NCBI RefSeq assembly: GCF_000298235.1
Contig: NZ_BAHE01000010.1
Coordinates: forward strand, 248,001 to 312,000
Direction: 5' to 3'
Origin: Gordonia namibiensis NBRC 108229
Lineage (GTDB): Bacteria; Actinomycetota; Actinomycetes; Mycobacteriales; Mycobacteriaceae
Length of the DNA: 64,000 nt
In this document: positions 1 to 8,682 of the stretch, piece by piece
Numbering within the stretch: the first letter of the stretch is position 1
How the letters are laid out: the number at the start of each line of letters is the position of its first letter
Translations under genes and position numbers: made by a program
Notes under the pieces: model-generated
Seen by the model: the letters and a program-made list of their open reading frames with translations, nothing else
What the model was told of the DNA's origin: nothing
Databases searched by the model: none

Positions 1-738
1 CAGCGTCATGGCCGGGATGAGTCCGAAGTCGCCGAGTTCGGGGACCGGCGTACGGCCGTAGAGTGCGATCCCGGGCCGAACCATGTCGCGCGCCAGGTCC
101 GGACGGGTCAGTGCCGCAGGCGAGTTCGCCATGTGCATGATCTCGGGTGCGGCGCCGAGGCGGGCCAGGTCGGCGGCCGCGGCGTCGAGTCGGGCGGCCT
201 GTTCGCTGTTAAGCGGGTGGTCTGGTTCGTCGCCGCGGGCGAGGTGGCACATCACCGCGCGGACGGTGACCGCGCCCTCGGCGTGCGCCTTCGCGATCTT
301 CTCGGCGAAGTCGTCCCATTCGTCGGTGGCGACCCCGCTGCGGTTGAGGCCGGTGTCGACCTTGGCCGTGACGCGCGCGGTGACTCCGGCGGCCCGGGCG
401 GCGGCGACCACCGCGTCGAGCTGCCTGGCCGAGGACAGGGCGATGTCGATGTGGTCGGCGACCGCGCCCTCGAAGTCCGCACCCGGGGCGTGCAGCCATG
501 CGGTGATCGGGGCGTCGACACCGGCGGCGCGCAGTGCGCGGGCCTCGGCGATGTGGGCGACGCCCAGCTCGGCGGCCCCCGCGGCCAGCACGGCCTTGGC
601 GACCGGTACGGCGCCGTGGCCGTACGCGTCGGCCTTCACGACCGCCATCACGGCAGCATTCGAGGCGGTACGCAAGACGTCGAGGTTGTGCGCGATGGCG
701 CCGAGGTCGACGGTCGCGGTCAGGGCAGCAGAAGTCAT
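1..738 (-). CDS. alr: Alanine racemase, C-terminus beyond window edge
   Basis: PLP-dependent enzyme that interconverts L- and D-alanine for peptidoglycan precursors in the cytoplasm. The frame reads from ATG at 738 leftward to base 1 without a stop (246 codons). The N-terminal barrel begins MTSAALTATVDLGAIAHNLD and carries the PLP-lysine motif AVVKADAYGHG with Lys35. Further family signatures are AKVDTGLNRSG, the HLARGDEPDHPLN stretch, and MVRPGIALYG near the edge. The C-terminal beta domain with the catalytic tyrosine lies outside the window. It lies downstream of nnr and glmS on the same strand, a cell-wall and metabolite-repair neighbourhood also seen in mycobacteria. Identification is secure; only completeness is unknown. 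Confidence 0.95.
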   Translation of the reverse strand, partial: MTSAALTATVDLGAIAHNLDVLRTASNAAVMAVVKADAYGHGAVPVAKAVLAAGAAELGVAHIAEARALRAAGVDAPITAWLHAPGADFEGAVADHIDIALSSARQLDAVVAAARAAGVTARVTAKVDTGLNRSGVATDEWDDFAEKIAKAHAEGAVTVRAVMCHLARGDEPDHPLNSEQAARLDAAAADLARLGAAPEIMHMANSPAALTRPDLARDMVRPGIALYGRTPVPELGDFGLIPAMTL

Positions 739-906
739 CGCCGACCATTCTCCCAGATCGTCACCACCGATTTGTGCGCGGCGACCCGCAGAGCGCCGTG
801 ACCAGCGGCTTCACCAACCCGTTTATGAGTAATCACACCGATGTGGCAGCGGCGGGGACACGGTTGGCTGGACGACACGTGCTGCTCACCTCCCCAGAAA
901 GCGATC

Positions 907-1371
907 ATGTACGCCACCATGAACCCCGTGCCCGGTCATCCCAGCCCCGGTTTCCCCGATCCCCGGTTTCCCGATGACTTCGTCCCCGTGGATCCGGTCG
1001 TGTACGGCCCCGCCCGTACCGCCATCCCGGCCGGGCGGACCCCTGGCCTGCGCGAATCGGTCATCGCCTGGGTGTCGAACGGCTTGGCCTGGGTCTCCCT
1101 GTTCGCGTGCGGGGTCCTGTTCTTCGTCGCGATCCTCGAGGCGCTGGGCGAGAACGACGCAGACGGATGGGTGGTCGCGGCGATCGTCATGTATGTGGTG
1201 GGTGTGGTGGCGACCATCGGCGCGGCGGTCGGCCTGATCGCATCGTTCGTGAGACGTCTCGGCGCCGACGAACTGCACCGGCCGGGACCGATCGCGGATC
1301 TGGTGATGCTCACGGTCGTCACGCTGATCAGCGCGGCGGGGTGTGCGTCTCCGTTGCTGTTCTTCCTGTAG
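907..1371 (+). CDS. Small hypothetical membrane protein
   Basis: Unrecognised protein of about 154 residues. A Pro/Gly-rich N-terminal part (PVPGHPSPGFPDPRFPDD) is followed by three hydrophobic segments: around GLAWVSLFACGVLFFVAIL, around VVAAIVMYVVGVVATIGAAV, and a C-terminal one ending in SPLLFFL. It is probably an integral cytoplasmic-membrane protein with a proline-rich cytosolic tail. ATG at 907 was chosen because an AGAAAG stretch lies just upstream; ATG at 919 is an alternative, and the frame stays open back to 841. The 3' end overlaps the end of the convergent nnr gene by 44 bases. No function can be assigned. Confidence 0.7.
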   Translation: MYATMNPVPGHPSPGFPDPRFPDDFVPVDPVVYGPARTAIPAGRTPGLRESVIAWVSNGLAWVSLFACGVLFFVAILEALGENDADGWVVAAIVMYVVGVVATIGAAVGLIASFVRRLGADELHRPGPIADLVMLTVVTLISAAGCASPLLFFL

Positions 1372-2785
1372 CGAACTCCCTGATCGCCGGGCGCAGCGCC
1401 GCGAGCAGCGCGGACGCACCGATCGGGGCTCCTCGGCTCGCCAGCAGAGCGGCGTGGGCGTGGACGCGGGCCGCCCAGGCCCCCGCCTCCTGCGGCGACC
1501 GGCCGACGGCGAGCAGCGAGCCGGCGATCCCGGCCAGCACGTCACCGGCACCGGCGGTCGCGGCCCACGACGACCCGGCGTCGTTGCCGACGACCCTCCC
1601 CGACGGATCGGCGACCAGCGTGATCCGGCCCTTCAGAAGGACCGTGACACCCCATCGGGCGGCGAGGTCGGCGACCGCGGACACCCGATCGGCGCCCACC
1701 TCGGCCCCGGTCAACCGCGCGAACTCGCCGGCATGCGGGGTCAGGAGTGTCGGTGCCGCGCGACCTGCGACCAGCCCCGGTTCATTCGACACGATGGTGA
1801 GCGCGTCGGCGTCGACGAGCACCGGCAGATCGGAGTCGAGGACGGTACGCAGCAGCGCCGTCGCGGCGGCGTCGGTGCCCATACCCGGACCCACCACCCA
1901 GGCCTGGACCCGGCCGGCGTCGGCGAGGTCCGGCGCGGCGACCACCTCGGGGAAGTGCGACACCACCTCGGCGTGCGCCGAACCGACGTATCGCGTCATA
2001 CCCGAGGTCGCGGTGACTGCGGCCCCGGCGGCCAGGATGGCCGCGCCCGGGTAGCGATGTGAGCCGGCGATGACCCCGACCACGCCCTGGGTGTACTTGT
2101 CGTCCGCGGGACCCGGTACGGGCCAGTCGATCTCAGCGTCGGAGTACGAGATGAGTTGCCGCGCATCGGGTTGGAGTGGATCGCCGACACCGATGTCGAC
2201 GACGACCACCCGGCCGCACCGCGGTGCCGCCAGGAGATGCGCGCGGCGCGGGAAGCCGAAGGTCACTGTGACATCGGCACGGACCGACGGGTCGTGCACC
2301 TCGCCGGTGTCTGCTTCGATGCCGGACGGAAGATCGACTGCGACGACGACGGTTTCGGGATCGAGGCCGGCGAAGACCGTCGCGGCCGCGGGGCGCAGCG
2401 GCCCCCTGCCGCCGATGCCCACGACCCCGTCGATGACCGCGTCGAGCCCGCCGGGCAAAGCGTCGTCGACCCGACCGCCGGCCGCCCGGAACGCCCGCAG
2501 TCCGGCGGGGTGTGCCTTCTCGGGGGCGAGCAGCACTGCATGCGCGGCGACTCCGCGACGGGCCAGTTCGGCGGCGGCGAAGAGCGCGTCGCCACCGTTG
2601 TCGCCGGCGCCGACGACGACACCCACCGACCGGCCGTAGCAGCCGCCGGCCCGGTTCAGTTCCGCTGCGACGGCCTGCGCGACGCCGTGCGCGGCGCGGC
2701 GCATCAGCGTCCCGCTGGCGAGCAGATCTCCCGACGCCCGCTCGGCGTCGCGGACCTCGTCGGCGGTCAGGTACCGGGTCGGCAT
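1328..2785 (-). CDS. nnr: Bifunctional NAD(P)H-hydrate epimerase / ADP-dependent dehydratase
   Basis: Metabolite-repair enzyme that reverses hydration of NADH and NADPH: the N-terminal YjeF domain epimerises R- and S-hydrates, and the C-terminal ribokinase-like domain dehydrates the S form using ADP. The 485-residue length fits a fused protein. The N-terminal domain shows VVVGAGDNGGDALFAA and VDLPSGIEADTG. The C-terminal domain, from about residue 225, shows VVGPGMGTD, LLTPHAGEFARLTG and the phosphate-binding TAGAGDVLAGIAGSLLA. It starts at ATG 2785, 10 bases after the glmS stop, so the two genes are probably one transcript. The M. tuberculosis counterpart Rv3433c has a similar setting (from memory). 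Confidence 0.95.
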   Translation of the reverse strand: MPTRYLTADEVRDAERASGDLLASGTLMRRAAHGVAQAVAAELNRAGGCYGRSVGVVVGAGDNGGDALFAAAELARRGVAAHAVLLAPEKAHPAGLRAFRAAGGRVDDALPGGLDAVIDGVVGIGGRGPLRPAAATVFAGLDPETVVVAVDLPSGIEADTGEVHDPSVRADVTVTFGFPRRAHLLAAPRCGRVVVVDIGVGDPLQPDARQLISYSDAEIDWPVPGPADDKYTQGVVGVIAGSHRYPGAAILAAGAAVTATSGMTRYVGSAHAEVVSHFPEVVAAPDLADAGRVQAWVVGPGMGTDAAATALLRTVLDSDLPVLVDADALTIVSNEPGLVAGRAAPTLLTPHAGEFARLTGAEVGADRVSAVADLAARWGVTVLLKGRITLVADPSGRVVGNDAGSSWAATAGAGDVLAGIAGSLLAVGRSPQEAGAWAARVHAHAALLASRGAPIGASALLAALRPAIREFATGRTATETHTPPR

Positions 2786-2795
2786 GGGTGCCGGT

Positions 2796-4658
2796 CTACT
2801 CGACGGTCACCGACTTGGCCAGGTTGCGCGGCTTGTCGACGTCGTAGCCGCGGGCCTGGGCGACGCTGGCGGCGAACACCTGCAGCGGCACCGTGGAGAC
2901 CAGCGGCTGCAGGAGCGTCGGCGTCTTCGGGATCGGGATGAACTCGTCGGCGACCGCGCGCGCGGCGGCGTCGTCGGCTTCGGCGATGACGATGGTGCGC
3001 GCACCGCGGGCCTGGATCTCGCGGATGTTGCTGACCATCTTCGAATGCAGCACCGCGCGACCGTCCGGGGACGGCATCACGGTGATGACCGGCAGGCCGT
3101 CCTCGATGAGGGCGATGGGGCCGTGCTTGAGCTCACCGGCCGCGAAGCCCTCGGCGTGCATGTACGCGAGCTCCTTGAGCTTCAGCGCACCTTCGAGCGC
3201 CACCGGATAGCCGACATGGCGGCCGATGAACAGCACGGTGTTGTGGTGGGACAGCGACCGGGCGAGGTCGCGGACCGGCTCCATGGTCCCAAGGACCTCA
3301 GCGACCGAATCGGCCATGGCCTCGATGGCGGCGAACTCGCGGGCCACCTCGTCGGCGTACTTCGTGCCGCGGGCCTGCGCGAGCGCCAGCCCGACCAGGT
3401 AGGCCGCGACGATCTGCGCGAGGAAGCACTTGGTCGACGCGACGCCGATCTCCGGACCGGCGTGGGTGTAGAGCACGGCGTCGGATTCGCGCGGGATCTG
3501 CGCACCGTTGGTGTTGCAGATCGCCAGCACGCGGGCCTTCTGGTCCTTGGCGTGCCGGACGGCTTCGAGCGTGTCGGCGGTCTCGCCCGACTGGGAGATC
3601 GCCACGACCAGTGTCGACCGGTCGAGGACGGGGTCGCGGTAGCGGAACTCGCTGGCCAGCTCGATCTCGACGGGCAGACGCGTCCAGTGCTCGATCGCGT
3701 ACTTCGCCAGCAGGCCGGCGTGGTAGGCCGTGCCACAGGCGACGACGAAGACCTTGTCGACGTCGCGCAGATCGTCGTCGGTCAACCGCTGCTCGTCGAG
3801 CACGATGCGCCCGTTCTGCAGATGACCGAGCAGGGTGTCGGCGATCGCGCGCGGCTGCTCGGCGATCTCCTTCAGCATGAAGAAGTCGTAGCCGCCCTTC
3901 TCGGCCGCGGCGAGGTCCCAGTCGATGTGGAACGGCTTGCCCGCGCGCTCGTTCCGGTCGAAGTCGGTGATCGTATAGGTGTCGGCGGTGATGACGACCA
4001 CCTCGTCCTGACCCAGCTCGACGGCTTCGCGCGTGTGCTCGATGAACGCGGTCACGTCGGAACCGACGAACATCTCGCCCTGGCCGACACCCACCACGAG
4101 CGGCGTGGACCGGCGGGCGGCGACGATGGTGTCGGGGTGGTCGGCGTGGGTGAACACGAGGGTGAACGCACCCTCGAGTCGCTGCAGTGCCGCATACGCG
4201 CTGGAGACGAAGTCACGGGCGGTGGGACCGAAGGCGTAGTACTTGGAGACCAGGTGGACGGCGGTCTCGGTGTCGGTCTCCGACCCGAACTCGACGCCGT
4301 CCTCTTCCAGCTCGGCCCGCAGCTCCGCGTAGTTCTCGATGATGCCGTTGTGGACGACCGCGATCTTGCCGTCGTCGCTGGCATGCGGATGCGCGTTGCG
4401 GTCGGTCGGCTTGCCGTGCGTGGCCCACCGCGTGTGGCCGATGCCCGTGGTCCCCGACAACGACTCGCGGCCGACGGTCGCGATCTGCTTCTCCAGGTTC
4501 TCCATCCGGAGAGCCTTCTTCTGGATCGCGGTGTTACCGGCGCCGTCGAGGATGGCGACGCCCGCCGAGTCGTACCCGCGGTACTCCATCCGTCGCAAAG
4601 CCTCGACGACGATGTCCAGGGCATCGCGCCGCCCCACGTATCCGACGATTCCACACAT
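2796..4658 (-). CDS. glmS: Glutamine-fructose-6-phosphate aminotransferase (isomerizing)
   Basis: First committed step to UDP-GlcNAc: converts fructose 6-phosphate and glutamine to glucosamine 6-phosphate. The 620 residues begin MCGIVGYVGRRDALDIVVEA, with Cys2 as N-terminal nucleophile after Met removal. The glutaminase domain spans about residues 1-240 (HTRWATHG, HNGIIENY). Two SIS domains follow, with AISQSGETADT in the first, and the C-terminus ends KSVTVE as in the family. Start ATG 4658. No ribozyme-like leader is visible; only 75 bases separate it from the upstream gene on the same strand. glmM lies about 18 kb away, so the amino-sugar genes are split by the accessory region. Confidence 0.97.
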   Translation of the reverse strand: MCGIVGYVGRRDALDIVVEALRRMEYRGYDSAGVAILDGAGNTAIQKKALRMENLEKQIATVGRESLSGTTGIGHTRWATHGKPTDRNAHPHASDDGKIAVVHNGIIENYAELRAELEEDGVEFGSETDTETAVHLVSKYYAFGPTARDFVSSAYAALQRLEGAFTLVFTHADHPDTIVAARRSTPLVVGVGQGEMFVGSDVTAFIEHTREAVELGQDEVVVITADTYTITDFDRNERAGKPFHIDWDLAAAEKGGYDFFMLKEIAEQPRAIADTLLGHLQNGRIVLDEQRLTDDDLRDVDKVFVVACGTAYHAGLLAKYAIEHWTRLPVEIELASEFRYRDPVLDRSTLVVAISQSGETADTLEAVRHAKDQKARVLAICNTNGAQIPRESDAVLYTHAGPEIGVASTKCFLAQIVAAYLVGLALAQARGTKYADEVAREFAAIEAMADSVAEVLGTMEPVRDLARSLSHHNTVLFIGRHVGYPVALEGALKLKELAYMHAEGFAAGELKHGPIALIEDGLPVITVMPSPDGRAVLHSKMVSNIREIQARGARTIVIAEADDAAARAVADEFIPIPKTPTLLQPLVSTVPLQVFAASVAQARGYDVDKPRNLAKSVTVE

Positions 4659-4733
4659 AGCTAGTCAGCGTACCTGCGTGCGGTGAGAACGACGCGCCCG
4701 CGCGGTGGGAACGACGCGCCACCGTGCGGGGCG

Positions 4734-5723
4734 TCACTCCAGGGTCTTGGGGACCACGACGTTCGGTGCTGCGGCGGGTACCGGAGACGCCGCTCGACGA
4801 CGCTTGCGCTCCTTGGCGCCGAGCAGTTTGGCGATGCGGTCCTGGACTTCCGGCGGGTCGTCGAGGTCGACGGCCGGGACCTTGCCGAGGACGGTGTCGG
4901 CGTCGGAGAACGCCTGGTACTCGGCGTCCTGCGTGAGCGTGTGCAGCAGGAAACCGGTGGTCAGGGCGCGCACGGCGGTGTGCGTCTTCTTGTCCGCGCC
5001 GTTGCTCCCCCACAGCGCACCGATCGTCCGTTGTTCGAGGAGGCCGCGCGACGTCGCGCCGGGCGGGGTGCGCAGAACTGCGCGGTGCTCGTCGTCGGAG
5101 GCGTGGTCGGCGCCATACGCCTGCGCGAGCGGGAGTGCGTTGCCGTCGATGGTGTCGAGTTCGCCGATCGAGGAGACGATGAGACCGGGCGCACGGACGC
5201 TGCGCGCAGCGGGCAGGAGTCCGACGGTGGTCGGCGCCGGGAACAGCGCGGCCACTCCCCGGACCTCCGGCTGCGGCTGACCGTGCAGTACGCCTTCCGA
5301 CGCGGCGATGACAGCGGCCGACGCCCCGAACCCGTGGCCGGCGAAACCCACCTTGGCCGGGTCGACGGTGATCTCGCCGAATCCCAGCCGGACCCGGGTC
5401 ACGATCGACAGCGCCGAGCGCAGCTGCGCGGCCATCGCGTCGTCGGAGACCAGTACGCCCCGCTGGTCGGCCGGCACCGCGACCACGATGCCCCAGGAGG
5501 CCAGATGCTTGCACAGGTCGCGGTAGCGACTCGGCGACGACAGCCAGCCGTGCCCGAAGGCGATGGCGGGCAGCCTTTCCCCGTCGGCGGGGGTGAACAC
5601 CTCACCGCGTGTACCGACGATCCCGAGGTCGCCGCGCAGGACTCGGTGCGGTCCACGACGGCCGAGCGCGGCCATCAGCTTCGCGGGCGGCTGCGATGGT
5701 TTCGAACGCTTCTTGCCTGGCAC
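4734..5723 (-). CDS. Alpha/beta-hydrolase-fold protein with nucleophile replaced
   Basis: A 329-residue protein with the overall pattern of cutinase/dienelactone-hydrolase-like alpha/beta hydrolases: a beta strand and oxyanion-hole region (AIAFGHGWLSSPSRYRDLCKHLA), a VVAVPADQRG segment, and a nucleophile-elbow region. The elbow reads GFAGHGFGASAAV, where the family expects G-H-S-M-G; the serine position is glycine. It may therefore not be a hydrolase of the usual kind. The C-terminal 35 residues are basic then Pro/Ala-rich (GAKERKRRRAASP). It follows the 5734 gene by 10 bases on the same strand, so is likely in the operon with the T7S-like proteins. Function unknown. Confidence 0.75.
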   Translation of the reverse strand: MPGKKRSKPSQPPAKLMAALGRRGPHRVLRGDLGIVGTRGEVFTPADGERLPAIAFGHGWLSSPSRYRDLCKHLASWGIVVAVPADQRGVLVSDDAMAAQLRSALSIVTRVRLGFGEITVDPAKVGFAGHGFGASAAVIAASEGVLHGQPQPEVRGVAALFPAPTTVGLLPAARSVRAPGLIVSSIGELDTIDGNALPLAQAYGADHASDDEHRAVLRTPPGATSRGLLEQRTIGALWGSNGADKKTHTAVRALTTGFLLHTLTQDAEYQAFSDADTVLGKVPAVDLDDPPEVQDRIAKLLGAKERKRRRAASPVPAAAPNVVVPKTLE

Positions 5724-5733
5724 AGCAGACAGC

Positions 5734-5994
5734 CTATGCGTTCGGTGGCGGCAGATGCGGACTGGCGTCGGCCTTGTCGGCGGGCAGCATGATCCCGGGC
5801 AGTGCGTCGGCGGCGTCGGCCTCGTGCTCGAGCTCGGCGCGCAACCGTTCGGTCTCTGATTGCTCGGCGGTGCGCCGGTGTTCGGCCATCGACCGGCCGA
5901 GATCGCGCTGAGCAGCGGAGAAACGGTGCGAGGCGTCGGCGACCTCGGCGGTGGCCGAGCGCGCGAGGGCCTCGATCTGGTCGGCGAGGCTCAC
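5734..5994 (-). CDS. Small coiled-coil hypothetical protein
   Basis: An 86-residue protein starting at GTG 5994, which overlaps the stop codon of the upstream gene (GTGA). The first 60 residues are predicted helical with regular A/L/E/R spacing (DQIEALARSATAEVADASHR, EQSETERLRAELEHEADAAD), consistent with a coiled coil or helical hairpin; the tail is Pro-rich. Size and helicity recall small type VII secretion partners, but no W-x-G motif is present. Translational coupling to the 5991-7028 gene suggests a joint role, possibly as a chaperone or partner. I do not recognise the family. Confidence 0.7.
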   Translation of the reverse strand: MSLADQIEALARSATAEVADASHRFSAAQRDLGRSMAEHRRTAEQSETERLRAELEHEADAADALPGIMLPADKADASPHLPPPNA

Positions 5995-7028
5995 TGGTCA
6001 CCGGCCAGGGCCAGGTCACCCGCGGACCGCTCGGGCGTCGTATCGGTGTCGGGATCGGTCGATGGTGTGCTGCCCTCGCGGGTGTCGGCGACGACGTGGG
6101 TCGGCGTCGGGGCTCCCCCGCCGGGACCGGCCGCCGGCCTCCCCTCGACGGCACCGGCCGCTTCCATACCCGGAACACTCTGTGCGACTTCGGGTTCCAC
6201 GGCCGGTGCACCACTCAGCCGGAACGGGATGTCCTGCTCCTCATGCTGCTCCCCGGACTCCCGCGCCGCGCGCACCGTCTCGGTCGGCGCGATCGGCGGC
6301 TCGGCCGGAACCGGTTGGGGACGGACCGATTCGACCGGCTGCGCCCCAGGCGGGGTGACGACGCCGGCCCCGGGCTCCCCGGTCTCGATCTCGACGGGGT
6401 AGGGGTCGTCGTCGATCCCGTCGAGGGACCGGTTGAGGATGTCGAGGATTGCGGTGATCCCGCGCAACGTGGCGTCGACCGAGGTGGTGAACAGCTCGAC
6501 CCGTGACCGGATGTCCTCGACCGCGACGTCGAGCGGGACACGTCCGGTCACCACCGCCTGAGGTAGCTCGGCGGGTGGTGTTCCCGCAGCGCTCGGTGCC
6601 GACAGCCGGGCGACCGCCAGGTAGAAGGTACGGAGCAACCGGTCGATCCCCGATGCGGCCGCCGAGGTGGCGTCGGTGATCGTGTGCAACAGGTAGAGGT
6701 CGGATTCCGCACGCCGCTGATGGTCGACGGCCGCGTCGATCGCGAGTGATGCGGACCTGCCGTGCCAGCCGTCGAGCCGCACCCGCTGTTCGGGCAGGTG
6801 GTGCAGCTGTTCGGCGACGGCCCGGTGAGCCGAGACCAGAACGCGGCTGTCCGCCGACAGCGCGGTGATGTCGAAGTCGTCCACCACCCGGAGGCCGGCC
6901 CGGACCGAGGCGTCGTCGGGGACGGGTACGCCCATCAGCCGCCCGGCCGCCAGCAGCCCGGTGAGTGCGGCGGCGCCGTCCTGCGCACCTGCCCGCAGCG
7001 CAGTCAGGGAGCTCTCGTCCCGCCTCAT
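5991..7028 (-). CDS. Ala/Pro-rich protein with WXG100-like N-terminal domain
   Basis: A 345-residue protein from ATG 7028, which overlaps the preceding stop (ATGA). Residues 1-190 are helical and contain RLDGWHGRSASLAIDAAVDH, a W-x-G turn between helices like WXG100/ESX substrates and longer LXG/PPE-type heads. Residues 200-345 are low-complexity Pro/Ala/Glu/Thr (EPPIAPTETVRAARESGEQ), a tail often seen in secreted or surface Esp-type proteins. There is no signal peptide. Mycobacteria carry an alanine/proline-rich hypothetical (Rv3439c, from memory) near glmS, which may be the counterpart. Secretion by the ESX-4-like locus at 25-33 kb is an inference. Confidence 0.75.
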   Translation of the reverse strand: MRRDESSLTALRAGAQDGAAALTGLLAAGRLMGVPVPDDASVRAGLRVVDDFDITALSADSRVLVSAHRAVAEQLHHLPEQRVRLDGWHGRSASLAIDAAVDHQRRAESDLYLLHTITDATSAAASGIDRLLRTFYLAVARLSAPSAAGTPPAELPQAVVTGRVPLDVAVEDIRSRVELFTTSVDATLRGITAILDILNRSLDGIDDDPYPVEIETGEPGAGVVTPPGAQPVESVRPQPVPAEPPIAPTETVRAARESGEQHEEQDIPFRLSGAPAVEPEVAQSVPGMEAAGAVEGRPAAGPGGGAPTPTHVVADTREGSTPSTDPDTDTTPERSAGDLALAGDQ

Positions 7029-7387
7029 CTCGGAGCCACCTCGGCTGCCGGTGTCGCATGCGAGATCTCGCCCGCAGCTTGCGCATCGCCGTCGGCCATG
7101 CCGATCGCGGAGTCGCGCAGGTTGCGTGCGAGCACGGCCGCGGCCCGGGACTGCGACCGGAGACGAGCGGACAGTGAGGCACTCAGCTCGGCGTAGGTTG
7201 CGGCGGATGGTCCAAGCGACGCCGCCGCGTCGGGGCCGGCACCGGCGCGCGCCCACCGGCCGAAGTCGTGCGCGGCGAGGTCGTCGGCGACGGCGTCGAG
7301 GACCAGCGACGAACGCCGGTAGTAGGCCGCGACCGCGGACACCTGTTCGACATCCATCGCGATGCGGTTCGGCTCGATGCCGCCCAA
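7025..7387 (-). CDS. EspC-like small type VII secretion target (putative)
   Basis: A 120-residue helical protein; the body from MDVEQVSAVAAYYRRSSLVL shows two amphipathic helices separated by a Gly-rich turn (HDFGRWARAGAGPDAAASLG). This layout is typical of EspC/DUF2580-type ESX-associated proteins of about 100 residues. TTG at 7387 is preceded by a GGGGG stretch; ATG at 7357 is a plausible alternative giving 110 residues. Its stop overlaps the start of the WXG-like gene by ATGA, so the two are translationally coupled like esx gene pairs. It is divergent from the catabolic cluster that starts at 7648. The family call rests on size, helicity and context only. Confidence 0.65.
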   Translation of the reverse strand: MGGIEPNRIAMDVEQVSAVAAYYRRSSLVLDAVADDLAAHDFGRWARAGAGPDAAASLGPSAATYAELSASLSARLRSQSRAAAVLARNLRDSAIGMADGDAQAAGEISHATPAAEVAPR

Positions 7388-7647
7388 TGCTCACCCCCGT
7401 CCATCCCCTGCCCCCGATCCTCCCGGTCGCGGACGATGCGGTGATCGTACCCATCCCGGGTGCCGCCGTCCGGCCCGGCGACCTGCCTACTTGGACGCGC
7501 ACGGGCCGCCCCCGGTTCCATCCGTCTCAGAACGTGCAACGAGGGTCCTTGGGATTTCCGACAACGACCGGCTTCCCGGTACCTTCCCGTCGTCACATTC
7601 TTGATCGAGAGTGACACCGACCACACCGTCGGTGAAAGGACCATGCA
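7388..7647. promoter_or_regulatory. Divergent intergenic region before the catabolic cluster
   Basis: This 260-base gap separates the leftward T7S-like operon from the rightward catabolic cluster and must hold promoters for both. A ribosome-binding stretch GAAAGGA lies at 7634-7640, seven bases before ATG 7648. No clear hexamer pair or operator could be assigned by eye. Confidence 0.4.
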
Positions 7648-8682
7648 ATGAGCACGTCGGACGTCAACTTCGGACTCTGGTACGACTTCCGCAATCCGCC
7701 CGGGAACTCGCGCGGTTTCGGCGACTTCTACCGCGCGACGCTCGACCAGATCACCTGGGCGGAGTCGATCGGGATCGACTCGGTCTGGCTGACCGAGCAC
7801 CACTTCATGGAGGACGGCTACACCCCCTCGCCGTTCCTGCTCGCCTCCGCGATCGGCGACCGGACGACGACGATGAAGATCGGCACCAACCTCGTCGTGT
7901 CGCCGCTGCACAACCCGATCCGACTCGCCGAGGACTCGGCCACGCTGTCCCTGCTGACCGGCGGGCGCTTCTCACTCGGCGTCGGACAGGGATATTGGGA
8001 ACCGGAATTCGAGGCCTTCGACCGGCGTCTGATCAACCGCCCGAGCCTGCTCGAGGAAGGTGTGGAGATCGTGCGCCGCTGCTGGTCCGGGTCGGCCGAA
8101 CCGTTCGACGGCAAACGACTGCGCAAGCCCGCCCTGCCCGTCACGCCCACCCCCGAGACGACTCCCGATCTCCTGGTCGGTGCGATGGCCGACCCGGCGA
8201 TCGAGCGGGCCGCCCGCATCGGCGACGGCTTCCTCAGCACCCAGAACGCCCACCACGCGGCGTACCTGGATGCGCTCGAACGACTCGGCCGGTCCCGTGA
8301 CGAGGGCCGGATCTTCGCCGGGCAGTGGACGATCATCGCCGACGATCCCGAACGCGAGTGGTCGCGCATCGGCACCCATGCGCTCTACCAGATCAACAAG
8401 TACATCGAGATGGGTGCGTTCGGCCCCATCCCGCAGTTCACCGATCCCGGCCAGCTCGTCGACGCCGGCTCGTTCACCCTGTGGGATCCGGCCACCGCGG
8501 TCGACGAGCTCACCGCGCTGCTGACCGCCACCCCGCAGATCGAGGACGTGCACTTCTGGGCGCAGCTGCCCGGTGAGTCGATCGACAGCGGCAGCGCTCG
8601 CATCGAACTGCTCGCCGGCAAGGTCGTTCCCGAGGTCCGTGCGCGGCTGGCCGCCCAATCGTCGGTGGAGGTCCCTGCATGA
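7648..8682 (+). CDS. LLM-class flavin-dependent monooxygenase, first of three
   Basis: A 344-residue luciferase-like (F420/FMN) TIM-barrel protein. Visible signatures are SIGIDSVWLTEHHFMEDGY, the barrel strand TTTMKIGTNLVVSPLHNPIR, and LTGGRFSLGVGQGYWEPEFE. Such proteins use reduced flavin delivered by a reductase to hydroxylate, or Baeyer-Villiger-oxidise, small organic substrates. It starts at ATG 7648 after GAAAGGA and overlaps the next gene by four bases (ATGA), so it heads a tightly coupled operon. The flavin reductase at 14841 is the likely source of FMNH2. Substrate cannot be read from sequence. Confidence 0.9.
   Translation: MSTSDVNFGLWYDFRNPPGNSRGFGDFYRATLDQITWAESIGIDSVWLTEHHFMEDGYTPSPFLLASAIGDRTTTMKIGTNLVVSPLHNPIRLAEDSATLSLLTGGRFSLGVGQGYWEPEFEAFDRRLINRPSLLEEGVEIVRRCWSGSAEPFDGKRLRKPALPVTPTPETTPDLLVGAMADPAIERAARIGDGFLSTQNAHHAAYLDALERLGRSRDEGRIFAGQWTIIADDPEREWSRIGTHALYQINKYIEMGAFGPIPQFTDPGQLVDAGSFTLWDPATAVDELTALLTATPQIEDVHFWAQLPGESIDSGSARIELLAGKVVPEVRARLAAQSSVEVPA

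Noticed and set aside
2784-4664. 626-codon open frame antisense to glmS
   Set aside because: It is the complementary shadow of glmS in GC-rich DNA; no protein family signature and no RBS.
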